DNA of 33,208 nt from an uncultured Bdellovibrionales bacterium (GTDB taxonomy: Bacteria > Bdellovibrionota > Bdellovibrionia > Bdellovibrionales > JAMPXM01), in contig CALBDW010000008.1 of NCBI GenBank assembly GCA_937927435.1, positions 1 through 33,208 on the forward strand. Direction: 5' to 3'. The notes under the pieces were generated by a model that was given only the letters and a program-made list of their open reading frames with translations, made no database searches and was not told the origin of the DNA. Made by a program: the position numbers and the translations under genes. Shown piece by piece: positions 1 to 6,476 of the stretch. Position 1 is the first letter of the stretch. Each line of letters opens with the position of its first letter.

Positions 1-376
1 TGTTTAGCTTCCAAACGAACATTTTTAAACTGGCTCACTTTAATGTTGATGATCCTAAGGGCTCAAACCGACTCTTGTTTTTCGACTTTTTCCGGTCATC
101 CCCACGATAGTGAGCCAGTTTGAACATTTTTTGACCGCCAATTCTTGTTTGATTCAGCGACGGCTCATAGCCGCATTTGAGCCATGCCAATTTCGGACGC
201 GCATCCCCGGCGATATGGGAAGGTGAATTCCAGAGGGTTTTCCGGCTGCCTCTTGCTCGAAGAATCGCTCCCTACAACTTGTAAGAAATTCCGCTCGCTG
301 AAAATTTTGGCTGATGGAGTGGAGGGGGGGGAGTGGAGTGTAGCCCGATTTATTGGCATGCGGGCAACGAGATGCG
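1..376. other. Gene-poor leader region
   Basis: No coding region in this stretch has a convincing ribosome-binding site and composition. It holds the inverted repeat described separately (27-39 with 109-121) and a small hairpin, CGGCT-CAT-AGCCG, at 161-173. The right end runs into the -24/-12 promoter of the first secreted-protein gene. Anything belonging to a gene left of the window cannot be judged. Confidence 0.5.
27..121. repeat. 13-bp perfect inverted repeat, possible IS21-type end remnant
   Basis: AAACTGGCTCACT at 27-39 is exactly inverted as AGTGAGCCAGTTT at 109-121. The word GAACATTTTT also occurs as a direct repeat beside both arms, at 17-26 and 123-132. Repeated 'TGGCTCA(C/G)TTT' words in non-coding DNA are a recognisable trait of the ends of IS21-family elements, so a decayed end is possible. 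No transposase gene is present here, and an upstream regulatory dyad would look similar. Confidence 0.35.
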
Positions 377-392
377 CGGAACGCCCTTTGCA
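377..392 (+). promoter_or_regulatory. Sigma-54-type (-24/-12) promoter
   Basis: The sequence is cGGAACGCCCTTTGCA. GG (378-379) and GC (390-391) are separated by exactly 10 bp, with TTGCA at the -12 box. It matches 9 of the 11 informative positions of TGGCAC-N5-TTGCA. The predicted start site is about 403, 19 bp before the ATG at 422, leaving room for the GGGGAGG ribosome-binding site at 411-417. Confidence 0.55.
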
Positions 393-421
393 CCCATGGC
401 GTGGTAAAGCGGGGAGGAAAT

Positions 422-799
422 ATGAAGGCGATCCTGACGGCTGTCGCGACGCTCGCTTTGTCATCGCATGCGCTCGCGTACAGCACCCACTGGAACTGCG
501 TTGAGGTGAGAACGGGTAAGGCCTATCAAGTGACTCACGATAACCACACGCGCGAAGCGTTGATCGTCGATAAGTTTTCCGGCGCTGTGATCGTGGCGGC
601 GACTGATTCGTATCTGACGAACAGTGGTCGTCCTCGTCTCTATACAACCGAGCGAAGTGAGGCGGAGGGTAAGGAATTATTCATCGCAGCTTGTGGTCTC
701 GACCCCCGGCCGAGACGCGGAACTATGAATGCGGTTGTTTGGAGCGGGAAGTTTAAAGGCTTCACTCCTTTTGCTGATCTCTGTCTGACTTGCGAATAA
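422..799 (+). CDS. Small secreted protein of unknown function
   Basis: The product is 125 aa. It starts with a classic Sec signal peptide: a Lys near the N-terminus, a hydrophobic core, and cleavage probably after the ALA at residues 17-19. The mature part of about 106 residues contains four cysteines (NWNC, AACG and two in the C-terminal LCLTC), so one or two disulfides are plausible in the periplasm or outside the cell. The reading frame is open upstream to an ATG at 353, but the ATG at 422 has a strong GGGGAGG site 4-5 bp away and begins the signal peptide. I recognise no domain. It has its own -24/-12-type promoter and a strong terminator at 823-855, so it is monocistronic. Confidence 0.7.
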   Translation: MKAILTAVATLALSSHALAYSTHWNCVEVRTGKAYQVTHDNHTREALIVDKFSGAVIVAATDSYLTNSGRPRLYTTERSEAEGKELFIAACGLDPRPRRGTMNAVVWSGKFKGFTPFADLCLTCE

Positions 800-822
800 A
801 AGGACGAACGCCAGACAAAGAA

Positions 823-855
823 AAAACCGCTCGGGGAAAGACCTCGAGCGGTTTT
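823..855 (+). terminator. Rho-independent terminator
   Basis: An 11-bp perfect stem, AAAACCGCTCG (823-833) with CGAGCGGTTTT (845-855), closes an 11-nt loop. It ends in TTTT and lies 24 bp after the stop of the 422-799 gene. The A-rich 5' flank means it could also work on the opposite strand. Confidence 0.75.
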
Positions 856-899
856 AATGTGCTGGCGAGAATGGATGAAATCGCACACGGGGCAAGTTT

Positions 900-920
900 C
901 CCCTTGAGACTCCCAAGGGG
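900..920. promoter_or_regulatory. Inverted repeat upstream of a -24/-12 promoter
   Basis: CCCCTTG (900-906), 7-bp spacer, CAAGGGG (914-920): a perfect 7-7-7 dyad. It is centred about 102 bp before the predicted start site (~1012) of the following gene, a plausible position for an activator site. It could instead be a small RNA hairpin. Confidence 0.3.
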
Positions 921-985
921 CGCTCAATCTGCGCAAAACGTTCGCGTCTTGCTCGTTGTTCGAGGGGAAAGCCCAAGTTTCACCG

Positions 986-1001
986 TGGCATATCGTTTGC
1001 T
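986..1001 (+). promoter_or_regulatory. Sigma-54-type (-24/-12) promoter
   Basis: TGGCATATCGTTTGCT matches 10 of the 11 informative positions of TGGCAC-N5-TTGCT. GG at 987-988 and GC at 999-1000 are 10 bp apart. The predicted start site is about 1012, 20 bp before the ATG at 1032. This is one of the best matches in the window. Confidence 0.65.
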
Positions 1002-1031
1002 CGTACCCTTACCCATCTATGTGGAGGGGGT

Positions 1032-1508
1032 ATGAGACGTGTTCTTCCTTTGGTCTTCGGAATCATTTTTCTTTGTCTTGCGATCCCGGCGGCGGCGGAA
1101 TCGCCTGGATCATGTCAGGCTTCATACGGGATCCAAATCGTCGGTCCTCGCCATGTCCGCGAGGGGCAAGAGGTGAAGTTTCGGTTGCGGATTTATAACT
1201 GGAGCCCGTGTCCAACAGAGAATCTGACTTTGACCTATTATACACCGTTGATTATTACTCCGATGGTTTTTGAACCGTCGCAGAATGTCGTTGCCTATCA
1301 GGAGCTTTTGACGATTATTTGGCTGTTTCTGTCCGCTCCGGCGCATGGATCTTTAGAGATTATTGAAACCGCGCAGATTACGGAGACGGCATCCATGAAT
1401 GCGGTGCTGCGAGCGTGTTTGACGTCGGTCAATGGTCCGGCCGTGTGCACCGATCATCACGTTGCGGTCAATCCTCCGTTTCCGCAAGGGGTGGACGCGG
1501 AAGAGTGA
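1032..1508 (+). CDS. Secreted small protein, Ig-like/DUF11-like fold suspected
   Basis: The product is 158 aa. A signal peptide (MRR, then a strongly hydrophobic stretch, cleavage near AAA-E at about residue 22) sends it out of the cytoplasm. The mature part is rich in beta-strand-like segments: a GPRHVREGQEVKFRLRIYN region, then NLTLTYY. This resembles the opening strands of bacterial Ig-like or DUF11-type domains ('conserved repeat' domains of surface proteins), but the match is impressionistic. Four cysteines remain after cleavage. The start is supported by a GGAGGGGG ribosome-binding site. Like the preceding gene it has its own -24/-12-type promoter, so the two may be co-regulated although separately transcribed. 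Confidence 0.65.
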   Translation: MRRVLPLVFGIIFLCLAIPAAAESPGSCQASYGIQIVGPRHVREGQEVKFRLRIYNWSPCPTENLTLTYYTPLIITPMVFEPSQNVVAYQELLTIIWLFLSAPAHGSLEIIETAQITETASMNAVLRACLTSVNGPAVCTDHHVAVNPPFPQGVDAEE

Positions 1509-1993
1509 ATGAATAACTTGTCCTGCGACAAATTGATGGATCACTTAGGGCGTGGAAACGCAACGAAAGTCAGTTGTGCCGTAACTGAATTTATTTAGAA
1601 GCTGAGTTTTTCGTTTTCATTTGAGACACGGCTTTTCCGCTGCCAAAACGCGCGAAAGGATCCTGTGGTTATTCTGGGGGCGTGCGTCGTATTTTTCTGG
1701 GCCACAGAATACGATTCATTTACTTGGCGGGCTCGGCGCGTGAAACGAGCGGGCGGGCGGTCCGTCCTGTATTAAGAAATGGTAACTTGAAGATTGGGAC
1801 AAATCGGCCTATTATGGAGAGGAAGTGAAAACCTTAGCCCTTGCGTCTCATTCGAATCCTTTTTCCATAACTCGATCGTTCGGGTCGGGGCTGAAGTTTA
1901 TTTCTATCGGCGGTTGATCAGGCACTTGGCCTCCATCAGCCGCCTCACGAGTTCACCTTAACCACTCATTTTCTCAACTTTAAGGCGAAAAGG
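1509..1993. other. 485-bp intergenic region with a sigma-70-type promoter
   Basis: No convincing gene is present. A 30-codon frame at 1825-1917 has a GGAG nearby, but that site would lie upstream of the predicted transcription start. The clear signal is the promoter at 1787-1815, which implies an untranslated leader of about 170 nt for rnk. I saw no strong hairpin in that leader. Confidence 0.5.
1787..1815 (+). promoter_or_regulatory. Sigma-70-type promoter for rnk
   Basis: TTGAAG (1787-1792), 17-bp spacer, TATTAT (1810-1815). The -10 box matches 5 of 6 positions, the -35 box 4 of 6, with optimal spacing. The predicted start is near 1822. Confidence 0.55.
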
Positions 1994-2410
1994 ATGGCTT
2001 TTATGGAAGCGAATCAGGATTTGATTCTTAGGGAAACGGATTTTCAGAGGATTTCTTCGATGATCGGCGGTGCGACGGAAGAGGTGCAGGAGTTTCTCCA
2101 GACCGAACTGGATCGCGCGAAGGTGGTTCCTGACGATCAGCTGCCGGTCGACGTCGTTGCGATGAACACGACCGTGACATTCCTGGACCTGGCCACCAAT
2201 AAAACGAATCAGGTGACATTGGTCTATCCGTTTGATGCGAACATCGCAGAAAACAAGATTTCCGTTCTGGCGCCCGTTGGGGCTGCTCTGATCGGGCTTC
2301 GTGTGGGGCAGACAATCAAGTGGCCGCTCCCTGGTGGTAAGGAAAAGGAAATTAAGGTCGTGAACGTGACTCGGGAGGACGAAAAGGTCAGTCAAAGCGT
2401 GACGTCATAA
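1994..2410 (+). CDS. rnk: Regulator of nucleoside diphosphate kinase (Rnk), GreA/GreB-like
   Basis: The product is 138 aa, close to E. coli Rnk. Rnk proteins have a short N-terminal coiled coil and the FKBP-like GreA/GreB C-terminal domain. They bind RNA polymerase and affect nucleoside diphosphate kinase levels. The family shows in 'ELDRAKVV', 'LPVDVVAMNTTVTF', 'LVYPFDAN' and 'ISVLAPVGAALIGLRVGQTIKWPLPGG', which closely parallel the E. coli protein. Two starts are possible. ATG 1994 has a TAAGGCGA site 5 bp away. ATG 2003 (MEANQD) has AAGG 9 bp away. It is followed after 10 bp by a DUF454 gene, probably in the same transcript, and preceded by a long leader with a sigma-70-type promoter. Confidence 0.9.
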   Translation: MAFMEANQDLILRETDFQRISSMIGGATEEVQEFLQTELDRAKVVPDDQLPVDVVAMNTTVTFLDLATNKTNQVTLVYPFDANIAENKISVLAPVGAALIGLRVGQTIKWPLPGGKEKEIKVVNVTREDEKVSQSVTS

Positions 2411-2420
2411 GTGGGACTCG

Positions 2421-2798
2421 ATGGCGGTCGTGCGTAATGGGATTCTTCGTCGATTCCTTTTCGCTCTGGGGGTTGTTTCGGTTGCTCTCGGGGTGGTGGG
2501 CGCTTTTTTACCGTTGTTGCCTACGACCCCGTTTCTAATCCTTTCGGCATGGTGTTTCCTGAAAAGTTCCCCGAAAGCCCATGCGTGGCTCTATCGGCAG
2601 CCCAAGATCGGGCAGGCACTCCGAGATTGGGATGAAAGAAGAGCGATCGCTCTTCCAACAAAGATCTTGGCTGTTTCGATGATTGCTCTCTCGCTCGTCT
2701 TTATGTGGCTTAAGGTCGATAAGATGTGGCTCACGTCGGTTTTGATCGTCGTAATGGTCGGCGTGTCGGTCTTTATTTTGACCCGTCCGAGCAAATAA
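2421..2798 (+). CDS. DUF454 inner-membrane protein (YbaN family)
   Basis: The product is 125 aa, matching YbaN-family size. It has about three or four membrane segments: residues 8-40, with the family motif 'LGVVGAFLPLLPTTPFLILSAW', and two helices at about 75-95 and 100-120. The middle segment 'KAHAWLYRQPKIGQALRDW' is the cytoplasmic loop characteristic of the family. Function is unknown in any organism. It lies 10 bp behind rnk and is probably cotranscribed. It converges on yceI across a shared hairpin. Confidence 0.85.
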   Translation: MAVVRNGILRRFLFALGVVSVALGVVGAFLPLLPTTPFLILSAWCFLKSSPKAHAWLYRQPKIGQALRDWDERRAIALPTKILAVSMIALSLVFMWLKVDKMWLTSVLIVVMVGVSVFILTRPSK

Positions 2799-2832
2799 AA
2801 AGGCCGATTCCGAGATGACTCGGAACCGGCCT
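2797..2832 (-). terminator. Terminator of yceI (minus strand)
   Basis: A 14-bp stem with one mismatch joins 2801-2814 and 2819-2832 around an ATGA loop. Read on the minus strand it is followed by a run of T (2801-2797), so it terminates yceI. On the plus strand there is no T tract, so it is only a weak stop for rnk-DUF454. Confidence 0.7.
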
Positions 2833-2849
2833 AGGAAGGTTGGTTTCAA

Positions 2850-3446
2850 TTACTTCTTAGCGGCTTGGATTTTCAGGCGGACCGTGACCGTGTCGCCGAC
2901 AACCGGGCCGGCTTCGACCATCGAGTTCCAGTTCAGGCCGAAGTCTTTGCGATTGAGTTGCGTCTCAGCGACGAACGCGGTTTTCTCGTTGCCGAAGCCG
3001 TCTTTAACGGTGCCGAGGTATTTGCCTTTCAGAGTAACTTTTTTGGTGACGCCTTTCATCGTAAGGTCGCCGACGATCTCGAAGTTGTCGGGTGTACCTT
3101 TCACCGACGTGCTTTTGAACGTCATTTTCGGAGCCTTCTCGACGTCGAAGAAGTCGGCGCTTCTCAGATGGTCGTCACGCTTGCTGTTGCCCGTGTCGAT
3201 CGATTTCGGATCGATCGTCACTTCGACTTTCGACTTTTCCAGGTTTTTGTTGAGATCGATCGTACCGATGAACGTGGTGAACTTGCCTTCGACGCTTGAA
3301 ATCACCAGGTGCGGGACTTCAAAGCCGACGGAAGAGTGAGCGGTGTCGATTTCGTACTTACCCGGTTGATACGAAGTCGAAGCAACCGCAACCGACGCGA
3401 CGAGAGTCGCAAGGGTCGAAAGAGACAAGAGCTTCATCGTTTTCAT
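2850..3446 (-). CDS. yceI: YceI-family periplasmic lipid/isoprenoid-binding protein
   Basis: The product is 198 aa, the normal YceI size. The N-terminal signal peptide is cleaved near residue 22 (VAVAS). The mature protein is the lipocalin-like YceI barrel, which in characterised members binds polyisoprenoids or amide lipids. Family marks are 'YEIDTAHSSVGFEVPHL', 'SSVEGKFTTFIGTIDL', 'KRDDHLRSADFFDVEKAPKM', 'GDLTMKGVTKKVTL' and 'RKDFGLNWNSMVEAGPVVGD'. All are present and uninterrupted, so it should be functional. It is divergent from a LysR regulator across 135 bp that contain two palindromes, so regulation by that neighbour is likely. A minus-strand terminator follows it. Confidence 0.92.
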   Translation of the reverse strand: MKTMKLLSLSTLATLVASVAVASTSYQPGKYEIDTAHSSVGFEVPHLVISSVEGKFTTFIGTIDLNKNLEKSKVEVTIDPKSIDTGNSKRDDHLRSADFFDVEKAPKMTFKSTSVKGTPDNFEIVGDLTMKGVTKKVTLKGKYLGTVKDGFGNEKTAFVAETQLNRKDFGLNWNSMVEAGPVVGDTVTVRLKIQAAKK

Positions 3447-3486
3447 TCGAACTACTCCTGAATGAAATAATTAGGGTGGTTAAGGA

Positions 3487-3527
3487 CGATACATAGTATC
3501 GCTTTGTTTTGAGCGTCTTATTAGACG
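3487..3527. promoter_or_regulatory. Two palindromes in the yceI/LysR divergent promoter
   Basis: CGATAC-ATA-GTATCG at 3487-3501 and CGTCT-TATT-AGACG at 3514-3527 are perfect dyads about 26 bp apart, centre to centre. LysR-type regulators usually bind AT-rich dyads in the shared promoter between their own gene and the target, so these are the obvious candidate operators for the 3582-4478 regulator. Confidence 0.45.
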
Positions 3528-3581
3528 AGTATATTGAAAAACATTGTTCAAAAAAAACGAACAATAAAGGATTTTTGACTC

Positions 3582-4478
3582 ATGATTCCGATCGACATGA
3601 ACAGACTCCTTCAGTTCGTGAAGGTGGTAGAATCCGGTAATATCAGTCGGGCGGCTCGGGGGTTGGGGGTTCCAAAGTCGGTCGTGAGCCGGAATCTTTC
3701 GCTCTTGGAAAAAGAGGTCGGGCAGCAGCTTGTCTATCGCACGACGCGACAATTTCAACTCACAGCAGCAGGACGGCTTCTTTACGAGGGGGCAAAGAAC
3801 GGATTTTCGGAAATCCAGAACTCTTTGATCGGGATCACGAGTTCCGAGGAGGAGATCTCGGGTACGATCCGGATCACTGCACCCGACGACATCGGGGTGT
3901 ATGTGATGACCGGTGTGCTCAGTGATTTCAAAAAGCTTTATCCGAAGATCAGTTTCGAAATCTTGTACACGAACGAAATCTTGGATCTCGTGGCGGAGGG
4001 GATTGATGTCGCGATCCGGCCGGGCCGGCTTAAAGACAGCAGTCTCCGTCAGAGAAAAGCCGGTTCTATCGAGATGATAATCGTCACAGCTCCAGAGATG
4101 CTTGAATCACTGAATTCGCTGTCGGGGCCTGATGGGTTAACGGCTTTTCCGTGTGTGGGCTTCGGCACGACCCTTCGCGGCCAGCAGTGGCGGTTGCAAT
4201 CGGGAAAGACCAAGCTCTCTCTGAAAATTAAGCCGGCGATGGTGGCGAATAACTTTTTAGCCGTTTGCGACCTCGTCGTTCGGGGGCATGGCGTCGGGTT
4301 CGTTCCGCGCTTTCTCGCGGAGCCTCATTTGCGTTCCGGTAAACTTGTGCATGTCTTCAAGTCCTGGCGAGGCGAGGGGGCGCCGATTCAGATCGTTTTC
4401 CCTACGCAAAAGGAAATCCCAAGGAGAATCAAAACCTTCTCGGATTTTTGTGTGAAGAAACTTCAAGAGGTTTTCTAA
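3582..4478 (+). CDS. LysR-family transcriptional regulator
   Basis: The product is 298 aa, a normal LysR length. The N-terminal winged helix-turn-helix spans about residues 6-65 (RLLQFVKVVESGNISRAARG, then VPKSVVSRNLSLLEKEVGQQL and 'RTTRQFQLTAAGRLLYE'). The C-terminal part is the two-lobed LysR effector-binding domain ('GTIRITAPDDIGVYVM', 'LDLVAEGIDVAIRPGRLKD', 'RGHGVGFVPRFLAE'). This is the subgroup of AaeR/CrgA-like proteins. It is divergent from yceI. A homologous arrangement (LysR beside yceI) is common in proteobacteria, so YceI is the likely target. The effector cannot be told from sequence. The start could also be the ATG at 3597 (MNRLLQF), the more usual N-terminus. Confidence 0.88.
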   Translation: MIPIDMNRLLQFVKVVESGNISRAARGLGVPKSVVSRNLSLLEKEVGQQLVYRTTRQFQLTAAGRLLYEGAKNGFSEIQNSLIGITSSEEEISGTIRITAPDDIGVYVMTGVLSDFKKLYPKISFEILYTNEILDLVAEGIDVAIRPGRLKDSSLRQRKAGSIEMIIVTAPEMLESLNSLSGPDGLTAFPCVGFGTTLRGQQWRLQSGKTKLSLKIKPAMVANNFLAVCDLVVRGHGVGFVPRFLAEPHLRSGKLVHVFKSWRGEGAPIQIVFPTQKEIPRRIKTFSDFCVKKLQEVF

Positions 4479-4485
4479 GAGGGGA

Positions 4486-4509
4486 GGGTACTGGTTAGTG
4501 CCAGTACCC
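4486..4509. terminator. Hairpin between convergent genes
   Basis: GGGTACTGG (4486-4494) and CCAGTACCC (4501-4509) form a perfect 9-bp stem with a TTAGTG loop, between the LysR stop and the convergent HPF-like stop. Neither strand has a long T tract, so termination strength is uncertain. Confidence 0.4.
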
Positions 4510-4525
4510 CGTTTGGGAGGGGAAC

Positions 4526-4849
4526 TCATCCTGTCGGACGATGAGCGTCTTTGTATCGTCTTTCGCTAATGAATCTTTCCTTCGACTCGATCAACCTCCT
4601 TCTGATGTGAGTCACCGCCTCTCGAGTGAGGTGGAGGATGCTCGACCCCGTGGTCTCGTACACGAAGTCGTGCTGGTGGTCGCGCACGTGAATGAGAATT
4701 TTGAAGGTGTCGCGCTCCAGCGGTTTGATGAACATGCGGAGGTCGGCACCTTCAGAAAGATGGATGCTGAGTTTACCGAGAAGCTCCTCGATTCTCATTT
4801 GCGATTCCGGAGCGAGCGGGATGCTTTCGGGGTTCACGCTGATTGTCAT
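4526..4849 (-). CDS. Small HPF/RaiA-like protein (candidate ribosome-hibernation factor)
   Basis: The product is 107 aa. The predicted order is beta (MTISVNPESIPL), a long helix (APESQMRIEELLGKLSIHL), two to three strands (ADLRMFIKPLERD; FKILIHVRDHQHDFVYETTG), and a long basic helix (HLTREAVTHIRRRLIESKERF). This is the fold order and size of short HPF/RaiA proteins, which sit in the 30S decoding channel and silence ribosomes under stress. The sequence is divergent, so this is a fold-level call. The frame is open upstream to 4900, but ATG 4849 has AGGTGAGG 3 bp away. A -24/-12-type promoter lies 47 bp upstream, with GGACA/TGTCC repeats behind it. The gene is divergent from a sigma-54 activator, which may control it. 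Confidence 0.55.
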   Translation of the reverse strand: MTISVNPESIPLAPESQMRIEELLGKLSIHLSEGADLRMFIKPLERDTFKILIHVRDHQHDFVYETTGSSILHLTREAVTHIRRRLIESKERFISERRYKDAHRPTG

Positions 4850-4895
4850 AGTCCTCACCTTTCTTTGGTCTGGGTGACCAGTCATCCTTAGGCAG

Positions 4896-4911
4896 TGCAA
4901 GGAGTGAGCCC
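4896..4911 (-). promoter_or_regulatory. Sigma-54-type (-24/-12) promoter for the HPF-like gene
   Basis: On the minus strand the sequence reads gGGCTCACTCCTTGCA. GG (4910-4909) and GC (4898-4897) are 10 bp apart and TTGCA is perfect. The predicted start is about 4885, 36 nt before the ATG at 4849. Confidence 0.55.
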
Positions 4912-4951
4912 ATGCCTAACTAAAAATAAGACACGGTGAGAGCGCGGTTCG

Positions 4952-4975
4952 GGACATCCTGTCCAAGCCTGGACA
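4952..4975. promoter_or_regulatory. Triple GGACA/TGTCC half-site array (candidate enhancer)
   Basis: GGACA (4952-4956), TCC, TGTCC (4960-4964), then AAGCC and TGGACA (4970-4975). The first and second half-sites form a 5-3-5 dyad. TGTCCA-AGCC-TGGACA (4960-4975) forms a second, overlapping 6-4-6 dyad. Relative to the predicted minus-strand start (4885) the array covers -67 to -90, where NtrC-type activators bind. It also lies about 90 bp before the activator's own start codon, so autoregulation is possible. Confidence 0.5.
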
Positions 4976-5063
4976 AATCGACCCAAAGGGTATCCGCTGA
5001 TGACATGCGACGCGGGGCGTGTTAAGCACAGGAACGTCTTCTCATCCGTATAAGGGAAGTTTA

Positions 5064-6476
5064 ATGTCGAATGGAGCGCCTCATATCGTCGTCATCGATG
5101 ACGACCGCGAAATGCGGGAATTATTGAAGGACTTCTTTACGGGACGGGGATTTCGGGTCACGGAGTTTCCGAACGCAAAAGATGCGTTGGCAAGGTTTGA
5201 AAGTCCCGTTGCTGACGAAGACGAGGTCCATCTCGTAATCTCGGATATCAACATGCCGGGAATTTCCGGGTTGGATTTTGCGGCACGCTTCCGGCGTCTC
5301 AACGACAAGATTCCCGTTATTCTCATTACTGCTTTTGGGAGTATTGAAACGGCGATCGAAGCCATTCGCCGAGGCGCCTACGATTACATCGTGAAGCCCT
5401 TCAAACTTGAGGAACTCAGTGTCACGGTCGACCGGGCGCTTGAGTTCCAGCAGTTGAAGCGTGAGAACACGATTCTGCGGGAGGGGGTCCGGCAGACCCA
5501 TTCGTTTGCCGGCATCATTGGTAAAAGCCTCAGCATGCAGGAAGTCTTTGACCTGATTAGACGCGTGGCGCCTGCAAGCGCCAATATCCTCATTACGGGT
5601 GAGAGCGGTACTGGGAAAGAGCGGGTGGCGCGGGCGATTCATGAGCTGGGGCCGCGCGCGAAAAAACCGTTTGTCGCGATCAACTGCACGGCGATCCCCG
5701 ACACGCTTCTTGAGTCGGAGCTCTTCGGTCACGCGAAGGGAGCTTTTACCGGCGCCATTCAAAGAAAGCGCGGGCTATTTGAAGAAGCTGACGGAGGAAC
5801 GCTCTTTCTCGATGAGATCGGCGACATGGATATGAATCTCCAGGCCAAACTGTTAAGGGTGATCCAGGAGAAGAAAATCCGGGCTGTCGGCGACAATGTA
5901 GACAGGCCCATTGATGTTCGGATTTTGGCAGCGACCCATAAAGATCTGAAGCTCGCCATTAAGAACGGAACGTTTCGCGAAGACCTTTATTATCGTTTGG
6001 CGGTGATTCCGATCGTTCTTCCGCCTCTCCGGCATCGGAAAGAAGATATCCCGCTTTTGGCGGAATATTTCTTGCAAAAATATTCAGCCGAGAACGGGGC
6101 GCGGGTACGCGGCTTCACGAAAGAAGCCATGGCAAAAATGATGGACCTTCCATGGGAAGGAAACGTCCGTGAACTTGAAAATGTGATTGAGCGTTGCGTG
6201 GTTTTGGCCAAAGGTGAATGGATCGACGAAAGCGATCTGCCTCAAGTGGCTCCCGTTGACGAGTCCGAGGAAGTCTTCGCGAGCGCGGCGCAGAAGCTCG
6301 TGACTCTCGAGGAATTGGAAAAGCGTTACATGCGCTTTGTTCTTGAGAAGACCGGGTGGAAGAAGGAGAAGGCGGCGCGAATTCTAGGCGTGAGCCGGCG
6401 GACGCTTTATCGGAAAGAGCGTGAATTCGGTTGGGTGACGGACGATGGCGAAGGAGTTGACCCCGATAATGAGTGA
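5064..6476 (+). CDS. NtrC-family sigma-54-dependent response regulator
   Basis: The product is 470 aa with three domains. The receiver (about 5-125) has the phosphorylatable Asp61 in 'ISDINMPG' and a conserved 'YIVKPFKLEEL'. The AAA+ ATPase (about 150-390) has Walker A GESGTGKE from residue 179, the sigma-54-contacting loop GAFTGA at 226-231 and Walker B GTLFLDEIGD. The C-terminal Fis-type helix-turn-helix has 'KAARILGVSRRTLYRKERE'. All motifs needed to remodel sigma-54 polymerase are intact. A GTG at 5019 would add 15 residues, but ATG 5064 has AAGGGA 7 bp away and begins directly before the receiver. It leads an operon of two kinases and a receiver and is divergent from an HPF-like gene with a -24/-12-type promoter. 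Nearby GGACA/TGTCC repeats may be its binding site. Confidence 0.93.
   Translation: MSNGAPHIVVIDDDREMRELLKDFFTGRGFRVTEFPNAKDALARFESPVADEDEVHLVISDINMPGISGLDFAARFRRLNDKIPVILITAFGSIETAIEAIRRGAYDYIVKPFKLEELSVTVDRALEFQQLKRENTILREGVRQTHSFAGIIGKSLSMQEVFDLIRRVAPASANILITGESGTGKERVARAIHELGPRAKKPFVAINCTAIPDTLLESELFGHAKGAFTGAIQRKRGLFEEADGGTLFLDEIGDMDMNLQAKLLRVIQEKKIRAVGDNVDRPIDVRILAATHKDLKLAIKNGTFREDLYYRLAVIPIVLPPLRHRKEDIPLLAEYFLQKYSAENGARVRGFTKEAMAKMMDLPWEGNVRELENVIERCVVLAKGEWIDESDLPQVAPVDESEEVFASAAQKLVTLEELEKRYMRFVLEKTGWKKEKAARILGVSRRTLYRKEREFGWVTDDGEGVDPDNE

Noticed and set aside
244..256. GG/TTGC pair resembling a -24/-12 promoter
   Set aside because: GG and GC are separated by 9 bp, not 10; this spacing abolishes sigma-54 recognition.
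1825..1917. 30-codon GTG reading frame with GGAG 5 bp upstream
   Set aside because: The predicted transcription start (about 1822) is downstream of that GGAG, so the site would not be in the RNA; no recognisable sequence.
1922..1936. AGGCACTTGGCC before rnk as a -24 box
   Set aside because: The bases at the -12 position are CC and no TTGC is present; a better sigma-70-type promoter lies at 1787-1815.
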